Shown piece after piece: positions 8,220-19,170 of a stretch of DNA of 64,000 nucleotides. How positions within the stretch are numbered: position 1 is the first letter of the stretch; the number at the start of each line of letters is the position of its first letter. The position numbers and the translations under genes are program-made. Origin of the DNA: Lachnospiraceae bacterium (GTDB lineage: Bacteria; Bacillota; Clostridia; Lachnospirales; Lachnospiraceae); NCBI GenBank assembly GCA_017427775.1, contig JAFRSD010000049.1, positions 1-64,000 on the forward strand. The letters are read 5' to 3'. Below the pieces are notes generated by a model that saw only the letters and a program-made list of their open reading frames with translations, was not told where the DNA came from and made no database searches.

Positions 8220-10202
8220 TTACTCGTACATCTGCTTCTTGATCTTCATGATCTCGTCACGCAGCTCCGCGGCACGCTCAAAATCGAGTTCGGCGGCAGC
8301 CGTGTGCATCTTCTTTGTGAGCTTCGAAACAAGCTCTTCGAGTTCCTTCGCGCTCATCGATTCATAGTCTTTTTCAAGACCGTTCGTAATCTTATCGGCC
8401 TTCTTTGTAATCCGAATCAGATCACGTACTTCCTTACGGATGGACTGCGGCGTGATGCCGTGCTCCTCATTGTATGCCTGCTGAACCTTACGGCGTCGGT
8501 TCGTCTCGTCGATCGCGTAGCGCATCGAATCGGTCATCGTGTCCGCATACATGATGACATGGCCGTCCGCATTTCTCGCCGCACGGCCGATGGTCTGCAC
8601 AAGCGAAGTCTTCGAACGGAGGAATCCTTCCTTGTCGGCGTCAAGGATCGCTACAAGTCCGATCTCGGGGATGTCAAGTCCTTCCCGCAAAAGGTTGATT
8701 CCGACCAGAACGTCGAAGAGGTCCAGACGCATATCGCGGATGATCTCGCCGCGCTCCAGTGTGTCAATGTCCGAATGCAGATACTTGACGCGGATGCCGA
8801 TGTCACGAAGATAATCGGTCAGTTCCTCTGCCATACGCTTGGTAAGCGTTGTCACAAGCACCTTGTTGCCGCGCGCGGTTTCCTTACGGATCTCGCTCAC
8901 GAGGTCGTCCACCTGGTTCGCGACCGGACGCACGTCAACCTCCGGATCAAGAAGACCCGTCGGGCGGATGATCTGCTCCGCGCGAAGCAGTTCATGCTCA
9001 GCCTCATACTCGTCGGGCGTAGCCGACACGAAGAGCATCTGGTTGATCTTGCCCTCGAATTCGTCAAAGGAAAGAGGACGGTTGCATTTGGCGGAAGGCA
9101 GGCGAAATCCAAATTCTACAAGTGTAGACTTGCGTGCCTGGTCACCATTATACATGCCCCTGACCTGCGGAATCGTGATGTGCGACTCGTCGACAATGAT
9201 CAGATAGTCATCCGGAAAATAATCCATCAGCGTGCTCGGAGAATCCTTGGGCGTATGTCCGGACAGATGCATCGAATAGTTCTCGATTCCCGAACAGAAT
9301 CCGGTCTCCCTAAGCATCTCCAGATCGTAGCGCGTGCGCTCGTTGATACGCTGCGCTTCGATGTATTTCTCCTCGCGGGTAAAATAGTCCACGCGCTCCG
9401 CGAGCTCCGCCTCGATATTGTGAAGCGCTTCCTCGCGCCGCTCGGCATCAACGACATAGTGCGAAGCGGGAAATACGACCATATGCTCGAGGTCCGCTTT
9501 AGCGCTGCCCTTGAGAGCGTCAATCAGCTGGATGCGGTCGATCTCATCGCCGAAGAACTCGACACGGTATGCTTCGCCTTCGCCGCCGGCAATCGGATAG
9601 ATCTCGACGACATCACCGCGCACACGGAACGTTCCGCGGCGGAAATCCAGGTCGCTCCTCGTGTACTGCATCTCGATCAGACGGCGCAGCACGTCATCTC
9701 GGTCACGCTTCTGCCCCGGCCGGATCGACAGTGTCATGTTCTGGTAATCGATGGGGCTGCCGAGTCCGTAGATACACGAAACCGAAGCCACAACGATGAC
9801 ATCCCGGCGCTCCGTAAGAGACGCCGTCGCAGAATGGCGCAGCCGGTCAATCTCCAGATTGACGTCCGCGTCCTTCTCAATATAGGTGTCCGAGGACGGA
9901 ATGTACGCCTCGGGCTGGTAGTAATCATAGTAGCTGACGAAGTATTCCACCGCGTTGTCCGGGAAGAATTCCTTCATCTCGCCGTACAGCTGCGCGGCGA
10001 GTGTCTTGTTATGGGAAATGATCAGAGTCGGGCGCTGCAGGGCCCGAATGATATTAGCCATCGTGAACGTCTTACCGGAACCGGTAACGCCGAGCAGTGT
10101 CTCAAACTGGTTTCCTTCGCGAAACCCTTCGACAAGCTTTGCGATTGCCTCCGGCTGGTCGCCGGTCGGTTCAAACGGCGCATGCAAATGAAACTCGCCC
10201 AT
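8220..10202 (-). CDS. uvrB: excinuclease ABC subunit B
   Basis: A 660-aa UvrB, the DNA-verifying helicase-like subunit that loads UvrC. Walker A is [10 protein letters not shown] near residue 40; the damage-probing beta-hairpin is marked by [10 protein letters not shown]; later helicase motifs include VDESH, SATP and QTIGRAARN. The C-terminal UVR motif that binds UvrC ([14 protein letters not shown]) is intact. GAGGA lies 6 bases before ATG, inside the end of prfB, and the gap from prfB is only 9 bases. Confidence 0.98.
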   Translation of the reverse strand: MGEFHLHAPFEPTGDQPEAIAKLVEGFREGNQFETLLGVTGSGKTFTMANIIRALQRPTLIISHNKTLAAQLYGEMKEFFPDNAVEYFVSYYDYYQPEAYIPSSDTYIEKDADVNLEIDRLRHSATASLTERRDVIVVASVSCIYGLGSPIDYQNMTLSIRPGQKRDRDDVLRRLIEMQYTRSDLDFRRGTFRVRGDVVEIYPIAGGEGEAYRVEFFGDEIDRIQLIDALKGSAKADLEHMVVFPASHYVVDAERREEALHNIEAELAERVDYFTREEKYIEAQRINERTRYDLEMLRETGFCSGIENYSMHLSGHTPKDSPSTLMDYFPDDYLIIVDESHITIPQVRGMYNGDQARKSTLVEFGFRLPSAKCNRPLSFDEFEGKINQMLFVSATPDEYEAEHELLRAEQIIRPTGLLDPEVDVRPVANQVDDLVSEIRKETARGNKVLVTTLTKRMAEELTDYLRDIGIRVKYLHSDIDTLERGEIIRDMRLDLFDVLVGINLLREGLDIPEIGLVAILDADKEGFLRSKTSLVQTIGRAARNADGHVIMYADTMTDSMRYAIDETNRRRKVQQAYNEEHGITPQSIRKEVRDLIRITKKADKITNGLEKDYESMSAKELEELVSKLTKKMHTAAAELDFERAAELRDEIMKIKKQMYE

Positions 10203-10211
10203 GTTCTATCC

Positions 10212-11342
10212 TCACATTTCTTCTCCTTTGGCGGTGCCGCCCGTTGCCAGCCACTTCAGGTAGCCGTTGATGAACGGGTCAAGGTTTCCGTCAAGCACGC
10301 TCTGCGCGTTACCGACTTCGACCGCCGTACGGGTGTCCTTAACCATTGTGTACGGCTGCAGGACGTAGGAACGGATCTGGCTTCCGAAGTCGATTCCGCG
10401 AACCTCGCCGCGGATGCCGCTCGTCTTGTCCTCCGCCTCCTGCTGCTTCAAGAGATACAGCTTTGCTTTCAGCATCTGCATCGCCTTGTCCTTGTTCTGG
10501 AACTGGCTTCGCTCGTTCTGACACTGTACCACGATGCCGGTCGGCAGGTGTGTGATTCGGATAGCCGACGACGTCTTATTGATGTGCTGACCGCCCGCAC
10601 CGCTTGAATGGTACGTGTCGATCCTCAGGTCCTTCTCATTGATCTCAACATCGAGATCGTCCTCAATGTCCGGCATTACATCACAGGAGACAAATGAGGT
10701 CTGTCTCTTGTTGTTCGCGTTAAACGGGCTCAGTCTGACAAGCCGGTGTACGCCGTGCTCGCTCTTCAGATGTCCGTATGCGTTCGTGCCGTTAACCTGG
10801 AACGTAACCGCCTTGATACCGGCTTCGTCGCCGTCCTGGTAGTCGAGCGTTTCAACCGTGTAGCCCTTCTTCTGCGCGTACTTCTGGTACATGCGGTAAA
10901 GCATGCTCGCCCAGTCGCAGCTCTCGGTACCGCCGGCACCGGCGTGAAGGGTAACGATCGCATTTTCCTTGTCGTAGGGGCCGGAAAGAAGCGTCTCAAG
11001 ACGCAGGTCGTCAAGCGTCGTCGTGAATTCGTCAAGCTCCGCCTGGATCTCGGGGATCATCTCGGGGTCGTTCTCTTCGTAACCCATCTCGATGAGTGCC
11101 TCGATATCTTCATACTGGCGCTGCAGCTTCTGATAGCCTTCCACCGTCTGCTTGAGCTCATTCAGCTCGCGGGAACTCTTCTGCGCCCGCTCCACATTGT
11201 CCCAGAATCCCGGGGACTCAAGAAGCCCCGAAAGTTCTTCAATCTTTCTTGTCTTCGCCTCGAGCTCGAGCGAGTCGCCCACTTCCTTGAGCGGCTGCTT
11301 GTAAGCCCCAAGCGTTGCTTTCATCTGATCTAATTCAATCAT
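10212..11342 (-). CDS. prfB: peptide chain release factor 2
   Basis: About 376 aa; recognises UGA and UAA stop codons and triggers peptide release. The anticodon-like SPF tripeptide (LVRLSPFNANNK) and the GGQ catalytic loop (SSGAGGQHINKTSSAIR) are both visible. The start is the ATG at 11342, with GGAG 10 bases upstream; the frame extends further upstream but has no such site. The usual in-frame UGA of the autoregulatory +1 frameshift is absent: the sequence reads straight through the expected site (GDSLELEAK). It heads a run with uvrB and uvrA. Confidence 0.95.
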   Translation of the reverse strand: MIELDQMKATLGAYKQPLKEVGDSLELEAKTRKIEELSGLLESPGFWDNVERAQKSSRELNELKQTVEGYQKLQRQYEDIEALIEMGYEENDPEMIPEIQAELDEFTTTLDDLRLETLLSGPYDKENAIVTLHAGAGGTESCDWASMLYRMYQKYAQKKGYTVETLDYQDGDEAGIKAVTFQVNGTNAYGHLKSEHGVHRLVRLSPFNANNKRQTSFVSCDVMPDIEDDLDVEINEKDLRIDTYHSSGAGGQHINKTSSAIRITHLPTGIVVQCQNERSQFQNKDKAMQMLKAKLYLLKQQEAEDKTSGIRGEVRGIDFGSQIRSYVLQPYTMVKDTRTAVEVGNAQSVLDGNLDPFINGYLKWLATGGTAKGEEM

Positions 11343-11471
11343 GTCTTTATTACTCCGTTTTCTGTCTCGTTCTGTTATTCGGCCGCCTTCAACAGCCATC
11401 CGCCGAATACCTTTCGTTCATCGCCCGGTCTGCAATCCGGGCTGCCTCTGAACCTCTTGAACAGAAAACCG

Positions 11472-14123
11472 TCACTTAAGCGCATCCTTCTTCATGCAGC
11501 AGAACTTGTACTTCTTGCCGCTGCCGCACGGACAGGGATCGTTCGGCATGATCTTCTTCGTAGCGCGGCGTACGGGCTCGCGGGCTGCGCTTTCGTCCTT
11601 GTTCGTACCGGTAACCTTCGCAACCTCTTCACGCTCTGCCTTCTCCTGCACGCGGATGTGCATGAGAGCGCGGATCGTATCCTCAGCGATGGCGTCGGTC
11701 ATCTCGTTGAACATGTCATAGCCCTGGAATTTGTATTCCTGAACAGGATCTCTCTGGCCGAAGGACTGCAGGCCGATACCCTGTTTCAACTGCTCCATGT
11801 CGTCGATATGGTTCATCCACTTGCGGTCGATGGAACGAAGAAGGAATACACGCTCGATCTCGCGGAACTGTTCCGGCGGGAACAGTGCTTCCTGCTCCGC
11901 GTAACGCTTATGCACAGCCTCCTCAAGCTTCGCAAGGACATCCTTGTTACGGGACTCTGCAAGCTTGGTAGGGGTGAATTCGTCCATGGGAATGTCGAAG
12001 ATGTTCTCCACTTCCTTGTTGAATGCCGGCAAATCCCACTCTTCCGCCACCACATCGTCGTTGATGTAGGTGCTTACCAGGCGTTCCATCGTGCGGTCGG
12101 CCATCTTCATGATATTTTCCCGCATGTTCTCGCCGTCGAGAACTTTACGGCGCTCGCCGTAGATGATCTCACGCTGCTCGTTGTTCACGCGGTCATATTC
12201 CAATACGTTTTTACGAATACCGAAGTTGTTATCCTCAATTCTCTTCTGCGCACGCTCGATAACGTTCGAGAGCATCTTGTGGTGGATCTCCTGGCCGTCA
12301 TCAAGACCGAGCGTCTTAAAGATACCCATCATACGCTCGGAACCGAACAGACGCATCAGATCGTCTTCGAGGGAAATATAGAAGCGGGATTCACCGGGGT
12401 CGCCCTGACGTCCGGAACGTCCGCGCAGCTGGTTATCGATACGTCTCGATTCGTGACGCTCCGTACCGATGATCTTCAGACCGCCGAGTGCACGCACCTC
12501 GTCGGCACGCTTCTCGGATTCGGCGGTAAGCTCTGCAATCTTCTCGGGAGAGGCATCCTCGGGGATTACCAGTGTGCCGCCGAGACGGATATCGGTACCA
12601 CGGCCGGCCATGTTGGTTGCGATCGTAACCGCACCCTTCTTACCGGCTTCGGCAATGATCTCAGCCTCGATCTCGTGGAACTTCGCGTTCAGCACTTTAT
12701 GCGGGATATTTCTCTTACGGAGCGCATCGCTGATGGTCTCGGAAGCCTCGATCGTAATGGTACCGACGAGTACCGGCTGACCTGCGTTGTGGGATTCCAC
12801 AACCGCGTCAACGATGGCATTTAACTTCTCACGCTTGGTGCGGTATACCGCGTCTTCGTGGTCGATTCTTGCTACGGGCTTGTTGGTCGGAATGCAGACA
12901 ACGTCCATGCCGTAGATCTCACGGAATTCGCGTTCCTCGGTCTGCGCCGTACCGGTCGCGCCGCACTTCTTTTCGTATTTGTTGAAGAAGTTCTGGAAGG
13001 TAATGGTCGCAAGCGTTTTGCTCTCGCGCTTAACCTTAACATGCTCTTTTGCTTCGATGGCCTGATGCAGTCCGTCGCTGTAACGGCGGCCCGGAAGAAT
13101 ACGTCCGGTAAAGTCATCTACGATCAATACCTCATCGTCCTTAACCACATAATCGTGATCCTTCTGGAACAGGTTATGTGCCTTCAGCGCGAGGTTAACG
13201 TTATGCTGGATCTCAAGGTTCTCGGCATCGGCAAGATTCTCGATGCGGAAGAACTGCTCAACCTTATGAACGCCCTGCTCGGTCAGGTTAACGGTACGCT
13301 CCTTCTCGTTAACAACATAGTCGCCGGTTTCCTCAGCCTGCTCGCCCATGATGATATCCATCTTGCTGAGCTCGGTCTCGGTACCTTTGGTAAGCTGTCT
13401 TGCGAGAATGTCGCACACCTCGTAAAGCTTCGTTGACTTGCCGCTCTGACCGGAAATGATAAGCGGCGTTCTCGCTTCATCGATCAATACGGAGTCGACC
13501 TCATCGATGATGGCGTAAGCAAGGTCTCTCATAACGAGACGCTCCTTGTAAACAACCATGTTGTCACGCAGATAGTCGAAACCGAATTCGTTGTTCGTTC
13601 CGTAGGTAATGTCGCATGCGTACTGCGCACGGCGCTCGTCGTTGTCCATGTGGTTCAGGATACAGCCGACGGTGAGACCGAGGTAACGATGGATCTGGCC
13701 CATCCACTCGGAGTCACGCTTCGCCAGGTAATCGTTGACGGTTACAACGTGTACGCCTCTGCCGGTAAGCGCGTTCAGATATGACGGAAAAGTCAGCACG
13801 AGCGTCTTACCTTCACCGGTCTTCATCTCGGCGATACGGCCCTGGTGCAGTACGATACCGCCAATCAGCTGTACGCGGAACGCGCGCTGTCCGAGCGTTC
13901 TCTTTCCCGCTTCTCTTACCGCGGCAAATGCCTCCGGCAGAATATCGTCGAGCGTCTCGCCGTTCGCAAGCCGCTCCCGGAATTCCACTGTTTTATGTGC
14001 AAGCAGCTCAGCGCTGAGCTGCTCATACTCCGGTTCAAGGTTTTCAATCCGGTCCACAATCGGATTAATGCGCTTCAGCTCATGATCGCTGTGTGTACCG
14101 AAAATCTTCGTAATAAGTCCCAT
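11472..14123 (-). CDS. secA: preprotein translocase ATPase SecA
   Basis: An 883-aa motor that drives secreted proteins through SecYEG. Walker A is [10 protein letters not shown] near residue 100; [15 protein letters not shown] is the DEAD-like stretch; [12 protein letters not shown] is in the second nucleotide-binding domain. The C-terminus keeps a zinc-binding SEC-C tail ([13 protein letters not shown]) that in related proteins contacts SecB or phospholipid. A consensus promoter lies 85 to 115 bases upstream. The raiA/hpf gene often found beside secA in Firmicutes is not here. Confidence 0.98.
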   Translation of the reverse strand: MGLITKIFGTHSDHELKRINPIVDRIENLEPEYEQLSAELLAHKTVEFRERLANGETLDDILPEAFAAVREAGKRTLGQRAFRVQLIGGIVLHQGRIAEMKTGEGKTLVLTFPSYLNALTGRGVHVVTVNDYLAKRDSEWMGQIHRYLGLTVGCILNHMDNDERRAQYACDITYGTNNEFGFDYLRDNMVVYKERLVMRDLAYAIIDEVDSVLIDEARTPLIISGQSGKSTKLYEVCDILARQLTKGTETELSKMDIIMGEQAEETGDYVVNEKERTVNLTEQGVHKVEQFFRIENLADAENLEIQHNVNLALKAHNLFQKDHDYVVKDDEVLIVDDFTGRILPGRRYSDGLHQAIEAKEHVKVKRESKTLATITFQNFFNKYEKKCGATGTAQTEEREFREIYGMDVVCIPTNKPVARIDHEDAVYRTKREKLNAIVDAVVESHNAGQPVLVGTITIEASETISDALRKRNIPHKVLNAKFHEIEAEIIAEAGKKGAVTIATNMAGRGTDIRLGGTLVIPEDASPEKIAELTAESEKRADEVRALGGLKIIGTERHESRRIDNQLRGRSGRQGDPGESRFYISLEDDLMRLFGSERMMGIFKTLGLDDGQEIHHKMLSNVIERAQKRIEDNNFGIRKNVLEYDRVNNEQREIIYGERRKVLDGENMRENIMKMADRTMERLVSTYINDDVVAEEWDLPAFNKEVENIFDIPMDEFTPTKLAESRNKDVLAKLEEAVHKRYAEQEALFPPEQFREIERVFLLRSIDRKWMNHIDDMEQLKQGIGLQSFGQRDPVQEYKFQGYDMFNEMTDAIAEDTIRALMHIRVQEKAEREEVAKVTGTNKDESAAREPVRRATKKIMPNDPCPCGSGKKYKFCCMKKDALK

Positions 14124-14207
14124 TCTCTATTTCATCCTTCCCGCAGAATTACTGCATGTGTCCGCTGTGCCGCAGGCGGCAGACCATACGAACCCATATT
14201 CTGTGTT

Positions 14208-14236
14208 ATTATACCACTTTGTGCACTATAAGGCAA
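14208..14236 (-). promoter_or_regulatory. secA promoter
   Basis: Minus-strand TTGCCT (14231-14236), a 17-base spacer and a perfect TATAAT (14208-14213). The leader to the secA ATG is about 80 bases and contains a GC-rich inverted repeat near 14165-14183 of unknown meaning. With the terminator at 14335-14365 this accounts for the 313-base gap 14124-14436. Confidence 0.7.
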
Positions 14237-14334
14237 CTGATTTATTTCATCGGCACGGGGTTGACGAAGGTTTCCGCCGGCCGTGTTTTTTCAAGCTTTC
14301 CACGGCTTGTGATGACGGTTTTATCCACAATGAA

Positions 14335-14365
14335 AAACCCGCCGCATGTTCTTTGCGACGGGTTT
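14335..14365 (-). terminator. terminator of the HD-GYP sensor gene
   Basis: Read on the minus strand, AAACCCGTCGC pairs with GCGGCGGGTTT across a 9-base loop and runs straight into T residues. One T-G wobble forms only in the minus-strand RNA, which fits the direction of the gene ending at 14437. Confidence 0.8.
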
Positions 14366-14436
14366 AGACTACACGCATGGAATCAAATTGTTGATAAAGT
14401 GGATAATCCGGTGGAAATCCACATTTTCATCACAGA

Positions 14437-17400
14437 TTATCCTTCTTTCGTTTCGGATGAATCCGGACTGTCGGGTTTCGCCTCGTCCGGCTTTGCTTCC
14501 GCATTTTCCGCTGTTTCAGCAGGCTTCGTCTCCGTGGTCTCCTCGGGCTTCGCTTCCGCTGCCTCGGCAGCCTTCTGCTGGTCCTTATAGATGTTGTTGA
14601 TATCCTCGGTCGTTCCGCCGCCGACATCGTCCGGCGCACGGAATTCGCCCCGGTCAACAAGCCGCAGGAATGCGTCGACAACATCGGCAGTCAGCTGCGT
14701 TCCGGAGCCTTCCTTGATGATGGAAACGGCCTTCTCGAAGTTCATGCGTTTACGATACGGACGATCGGAATACATGGCGTCAAATGTGTCCGCAACGGCG
14801 ATGATCTGTGCGACGCGCGCAATCTCCTCGCCTTTCAGTCCCTTCGGATATCCTTTGCCGTCCGGACGCTCATGGTGCTCCGCGGCACCGATCGCCAACT
14901 CGGGCATGATGGATATATCCTTCAGTACTCTGTGTCCGCGGGCTGCGTGGGATTTGATGATCGCAAATTCCTCATCGGTCAGCTTGCCCTGTTTATTGAG
15001 TACCGCGCCGGGTACGCCGATCTTACCGATATCGTGCAGGAGCGCGATACGGTGGTATTTCTTGATATCGTCGTCGCTGTAGCCGAGTTCCTTTGCAAGC
15101 ATGGTCGTGTACTTCGCCACGCGGAACGAGTGACCGTTTGTGTAACGGTCCTTCATATCGATCGTCTTCGCAAACGCTTCGGTCATCTCGTCGATAAAGA
15201 TTTCCTGCTGGCGCTCACGTTCCATAAGCTTACGCAGTTTCGCATCCACATAGAGATATACGATATATGCGATAAAGCCGAGCAAGAACAGCAATGCCAG
15301 TGAATTAAACCAGATGGTTTCGTAAAATGCGCCCGTCTTCCGGATGGTAACATCGAGCACGAAATCGCTGTGTCCGAACAAGTCCTTCATGTACAGCTGG
15401 TACCGGTAAACACCGCCCTTCAGGTTCGTATAATCAACCGGTCCCATCTCGTCACGCTTCATCGTCCGGAAACTGTCCTCGTATCCCTCGAGACGGAAGG
15501 AAACGTCGGGGTTGATCAGCGTATAGTTGAATACGTGGCAATGCACGGTCACCTTCCTGACCGAGGCCGGGATACGGAACGAACCGTCCTCCAACGGATA
15601 GTAACGTACACCGTCGCCTTCGATGTACGGTATTGCCGCCTTCGGAACCTGAATATTCTCGGTTGCGCTGTCGATATTCACCTTAACAACGCCGGTACTG
15701 CAGGCGATGTACAGGTCGCCGTCGTCCGAAATGTCACTGTAGGAATTGGCCGTTGAAACGTGCTGCAGACCATTGTCGCGGCTGTAAAATACCGGGTTGA
15801 TATCACGGTTCCTTATGAGCTCATCCTCATCCACGAGATAGATGCCGTTACTGCTCAGAACCCATGCTTTGTCTTTGTTGTTTATATAGATGTCAAAGTT
15901 GTTCGAGTAAGGAAAATTCTTAACGGTATGAATTGTCCGGTTTGCATCGGCAAATGCGATTGAGTTACTCGTTACGATCCAGAACACATCCCTTTTCGGA
16001 TCCTTCTTAATCCGCATGACAACGCCTGAACTGAGTCCCTCATCAACAGTGTAATGAAGGGTGTTTCCGTCCGTCCTGACAATGTATATTCCGTCACCGT
16101 CCGTTCCGATCAGCACATCGCCGTTCATACCTTCCGCAACGGTCAGTACCTCGGTATTTAAAACCCCGAAGGTTTGATTATAGGTCGTTTTGATCTCATC
16201 GCCGACAATCCTCACGGCGCCGCCGGTACAGGCCACAAGAATTGATCCGTCCGAAGCCTCACACACGGCTCGCATACGTGTGGACGGCATTCCGTCCTTC
16301 TTCCGGAAGAACATGACATGTCCCCGTTCATAACGGATCAGACCGTAATCGCTGTAAGTTGAGAACCAGAGACGGTTTTTGCTGTCGCGGATAATGGACC
16401 GGATACGCACATTGTTCAACAGTTCGGTCATCTCGATCGGATCATATTCATTTCCGGAAGCGTCATGCGCATCCTCCACAAAAAGCTTTCCGAGATATCC
16501 GCTGTCATTCAGAACCAACAGACCGCTGTCCGTTCCGAGAAGTACCTTGCTTCCGTAGAGGCAGGTCGTATTAACGACAAGCTTATCGTCATCAATTCCG
16601 ATCTGGCTCAGTTCTTCGCTGTAATACTTGAGAACGTCGGTAAACCGGTTCGGAACAATCTTCATGACGCCCTGACGTGATGACGTAAACCAGTAGTTTC
16701 CGGCGTAATCGCGATGTACATTGTCTATGGAATTGTCCATCGGAATACCGTACAGCCGGCGCAGATGCCCGTTTTCGAGCACTCCGACACCGCCCGAGTC
16801 GGCACAGATCCAAAGCGCGTCTCCGTACTTTCGCATGCAGTTGATATGTGTCAGCGGCGCAACATTATATTCTTCAATATCTCCTCGCCCGCCGTTGATC
16901 TTCACGCGGTAGACCTTCGACCCTTCCGTACCGAGATAAATATATTCCGGGTCAGCCGGATCCGGCAGTATACTGGCGAGGGAATCGATTCCGATCCTGC
17001 TTGCGTATTGGTAATTGATCTCCATCTTGTTAGCGCCGTGATATTCACTCGACTTTCCCCTGTCCACGATGGAGAAAACCTTACCGTTCTGGGTAAGTCC
17101 GTATATCACTCCGTCCGCACCGGTGCAGATGCCGCGGATATACTGTCCTTCGATGACATAGTGATCGATGATCTGGATATCCATATCGGAATTGATGCGT
17201 GCCACACCCTTTGTCATCGCGACATAGATGCTGCCGTCCGGAGCCTCCGTGATCTCACGGATGGAATCCGATGTAAGGCCGTTCTTCATGCGGAAGAATC
17301 TGGTCTCGCCTTTTTCGATTACCGCAAGTCCTGAATCATTGGTTCCGACCCAGAGCCGCTGCTTGCTGTCTACGTAAAGGCACACTACGCTGGCGATACC

Positions 17401-17856
17401 GGACGTGGAATCCATACGGACAAATGTGTTGCCGTCATACCGGACCAGACCGCTGTAGCAGCCGAACCAGAGGAAACCGTCTGCTGTCTCGGCTACGGCA
17501 TTGGCTTCCGAAGTCGGAAGGCCGTTCGAGTTGTCGTAAAGCACTGCGGAAAAGCCTTCGCCGTCGCGTGTCGGGTCAAAATCTTCGGTAGCAGTTTCCA
17601 TCTCGGGGATCATGGTAACGCTCGTATTTGCCGAATCGATTTTCTCATCGTCTGTCAGAATCAGGCTGACATCCAGCCCTTCGCCTGTTTCCGCAGACGC
17701 AATTCCCGTTCCCGGAATGAGCAGGCTCATAAAAATGACAAAACACAAGAAAACTGCCATACTTCGCAAGTATGCGCCACTCTTGTGTCTACCCTGTTTC
17801 TTAAAGAATTGTGCACAGCCTCTGTGACCATGCCTGATTCGCTTTAAACTCATCAT
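14437..17856 (-). CDS. beta-propeller sensor with HD-GYP cyclic-di-GMP phosphodiesterase output
   Basis: About 1139 aa. A basic start and one hydrophobic segment (about residues 33-56) form a signal anchor. A long extracellular region has repeats of the two-component-regulator propeller type (for example NGLPTSEANAVAETADGFLW, GLTSDSIREITEAPDGSIY, DGMPSTRMRAVCEASDGSIL), followed by a Y_Y_Y-type beta domain near residues 740-830. A second membrane helix (SLALLFLLGFIAYIVYLYV) precedes an HD-GYP domain with HDIGK and HHERPDGKGYPKGL, which hydrolyses cyclic-di-GMP. The tail is rich in Glu, Ala, Pro and Lys. I chose the ATG at 17856; GTG at 17865 and ATG at 17853 are alternatives. Hybrid kinases commonly carry this sensor; an HD-GYP output is less common. 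It appears to be a single-gene unit. Confidence 0.88.
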   Translation of the reverse strand: MMSLKRIRHGHRGCAQFFKKQGRHKSGAYLRSMAVFLCFVIFMSLLIPGTGIASAETGEGLDVSLILTDDEKIDSANTSVTMIPEMETATEDFDPTRDGEGFSAVLYDNSNGLPTSEANAVAETADGFLWFGCYSGLVRYDGNTFVRMDSTSGIASVVCLYVDSKQRLWVGTNDSGLAVIEKGETRFFRMKNGLTSDSIREITEAPDGSIYVAMTKGVARINSDMDIQIIDHYVIEGQYIRGICTGADGVIYGLTQNGKVFSIVDRGKSSEYHGANKMEINYQYASRIGIDSLASILPDPADPEYIYLGTEGSKVYRVKINGGRGDIEEYNVAPLTHINCMRKYGDALWICADSGGVGVLENGHLRRLYGIPMDNSIDNVHRDYAGNYWFTSSRQGVMKIVPNRFTDVLKYYSEELSQIGIDDDKLVVNTTCLYGSKVLLGTDSGLLVLNDSGYLGKLFVEDAHDASGNEYDPIEMTELLNNVRIRSIIRDSKNRLWFSTYSDYGLIRYERGHVMFFRKKDGMPSTRMRAVCEASDGSILVACTGGAVRIVGDEIKTTYNQTFGVLNTEVLTVAEGMNGDVLIGTDGDGIYIVRTDGNTLHYTVDEGLSSGVVMRIKKDPKRDVFWIVTSNSIAFADANRTIHTVKNFPYSNNFDIYINNKDKAWVLSSNGIYLVDEDELIRNRDINPVFYSRDNGLQHVSTANSYSDISDDGDLYIACSTGVVKVNIDSATENIQVPKAAIPYIEGDGVRYYPLEDGSFRIPASVRKVTVHCHVFNYTLINPDVSFRLEGYEDSFRTMKRDEMGPVDYTNLKGGVYRYQLYMKDLFGHSDFVLDVTIRKTGAFYETIWFNSLALLFLLGFIAYIVYLYVDAKLRKLMERERQQEIFIDEMTEAFAKTIDMKDRYTNGHSFRVAKYTTMLAKELGYSDDDIKKYHRIALLHDIGKIGVPGAVLNKQGKLTDEEFAIIKSHAARGHRVLKDISIMPELAIGAAEHHERPDGKGYPKGLKGEEIARVAQIIAVADTFDAMYSDRPYRKRMNFEKAVSIIKEGSGTQLTADVVDAFLRLVDRGEFRAPDDVGGGTTEDINNIYKDQQKAAEAAEAKPEETTETKPAETAENAEAKPDEAKPDSPDSSETKEG

Positions 17857-17965
17857 AATACGCACCGTCCTGAATACTGCCCCTCATTTGCTATCATAAT
17901 AGCACAGCGGAGCAGATAAGGAAAGAGGAATTTTTTATACACGAAGATGTGCATATCGCACGAAA

Positions 17966-17998
17966 ACGGTGCCCGGCCTTTGCAGGCACGAGCACCGT
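17966..17998 (-). terminator. terminator of the XRE membrane regulator
   Basis: ACGGTGC (17966-17972) pairs with GCACCGT (17992-17998), with an inner GCC/GGC stem. On the minus strand it is followed by TTTTC. It lies just past the stop of the XRE membrane-regulator gene. Confidence 0.65.
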
Positions 17999-18024
17999 AT
18001 TTTACGACGTCTTATAAGTCTTTT

Positions 18025-19023
18025 TTACTGATTATTCTTACCTGCGATCGACTTAACAATGGTGATCAGCGCGGCGAAAAGAACGCCGGCGATCGGCCAG
18101 ATGATCCAGCTCTTATCCCAGCCGTTACCGATAAATCCCCAGCCGAGGAAGATTGCGGTCGCGATCAGCCAGTACGCGCCGGCAAATGCGCCGACAACCG
18201 GGCTGCTCTTCTTCTCGGCGATTGAGTAACCGCCTTCCTGGAGAAGTTTATCAAATGCGCCCATCATGGAACCCGCGCGGACGAATAGGTTCACCGCGAC
18301 GGATACGGAAGCAAGCAGCAGCACAACCATGAGAAGGACAAGCCATTCCTTCGGAACGGTGCAGGATACAACCACCAGCGGAATCACGCTCAGGATGCAG
18401 AGGAATACGCCGACGGCGATCATGTGGCCGTGCTTCTCTTTCAGCATGTTCTTCCGCTCATTAACCATGCCGGACACACCATACATTGTCTCGATCGGTT
18501 CGGTTTCAAGGTACTGGAACGGCTTTCTCTTAAGCCCGTCAATGACAAGGACAAATACCGCCGTGGCAACCATCACAAGGAGTACCGCAACACCCATGGC
18601 TGTCATAAATCCCTCCGTGATCATGACACCCGGGATCTGGGAAATCGCGAGGAGCGCGATCAGCACCGCAGGACCGAGGATGATCAGACTGACCATGTTG
18701 GCCGTACGCGGGCTGAGTTTTTCTTCAAGCATCAGGAATTCATTGGCCTCTTCCATCGATACCTGACGGCAGCCTGTCGTACTGTCATCGTAAGAGATCA
18801 TACCGCCCGCCAGATCGGCCGGTTCCATCTCATCTTTTAAAAGATAATCGGTACTGACACCGAAAAGGTCAGCCATTTTAATGATCTTCTGAATATCGGG
18901 GATTGCCTGCGCGCTTTCCCACTTGGAAATGGACTGTCTTGAAACATTCAGCTGCTCCGCAAGGTCTTCCTGCGACCAGCCGTTTCTCTTTCTTTCGTTA
19001 ATTATCTTATCTGCTAAAATCAT
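18025..19023 (-). CDS. XRE-family regulator with C-terminal membrane domain
   Basis: A 332-aa protein. Residues 1-65 are a Cro/C1-type helix-turn-helix (GWSQEDLAEQLNVSRQSISK). After a short linker there are about six hydrophobic segments (for example MVSLIILGPAVLIALLAIS and LVLLMVVLLLASVSVAVNLF). Such membrane-tethered XRE proteins are widespread in Firmicutes and are thought to sense envelope conditions; their ligands are mostly unknown. The start is the ATG at 19023 with AAAGGA 6 bases ahead. The promoter region has a CAACCG-CGGTTG palindrome over the -35 plus another half-site, suggesting self-control. No partner gene adjoins it. Confidence 0.8.
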   Translation of the reverse strand: MILADKIINERKRNGWSQEDLAEQLNVSRQSISKWESAQAIPDIQKIIKMADLFGVSTDYLLKDEMEPADLAGGMISYDDSTTGCRQVSMEEANEFLMLEEKLSPRTANMVSLIILGPAVLIALLAISQIPGVMITEGFMTAMGVAVLLVMVATAVFVLVIDGLKRKPFQYLETEPIETMYGVSGMVNERKNMLKEKHGHMIAVGVFLCILSVIPLVVVSCTVPKEWLVLLMVVLLLASVSVAVNLFVRAGSMMGAFDKLLQEGGYSIAEKKSSPVVGAFAGAYWLIATAIFLGWGFIGNGWDKSWIIWPIAGVLFAALITIVKSIAGKNNQ

Positions 19024-19170
19024 ATTATTTCCTTTCTGCAAGTACGATGGGTGCGGTCGCGTTCTTTTCCGTTTTTGTTTGTGATCGGGTGGTTCGAACT
19101 GCTCGCCGCGTTCTTCATCGCTTGCCTGTGTTGTTGTCTCGCTTAAGCAAGTTCATCGTAGCAAAACAGT

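Noticed and set aside
6602-10607. Long plus-strand open frames of 546 and 858 codons opposite uvrA and uvrB
   Set aside because: They lie exactly antisense to clear uvrA, uvrB and part of prfB, have no ribosome site, and their translations show no domain; they arise from codon bias of the real genes.
11220-11290. Programmed +1 frameshift in prfB
   Set aside because: No in-frame UGA and no need to change frame at the expected position; one continuous frame encodes full RF2.
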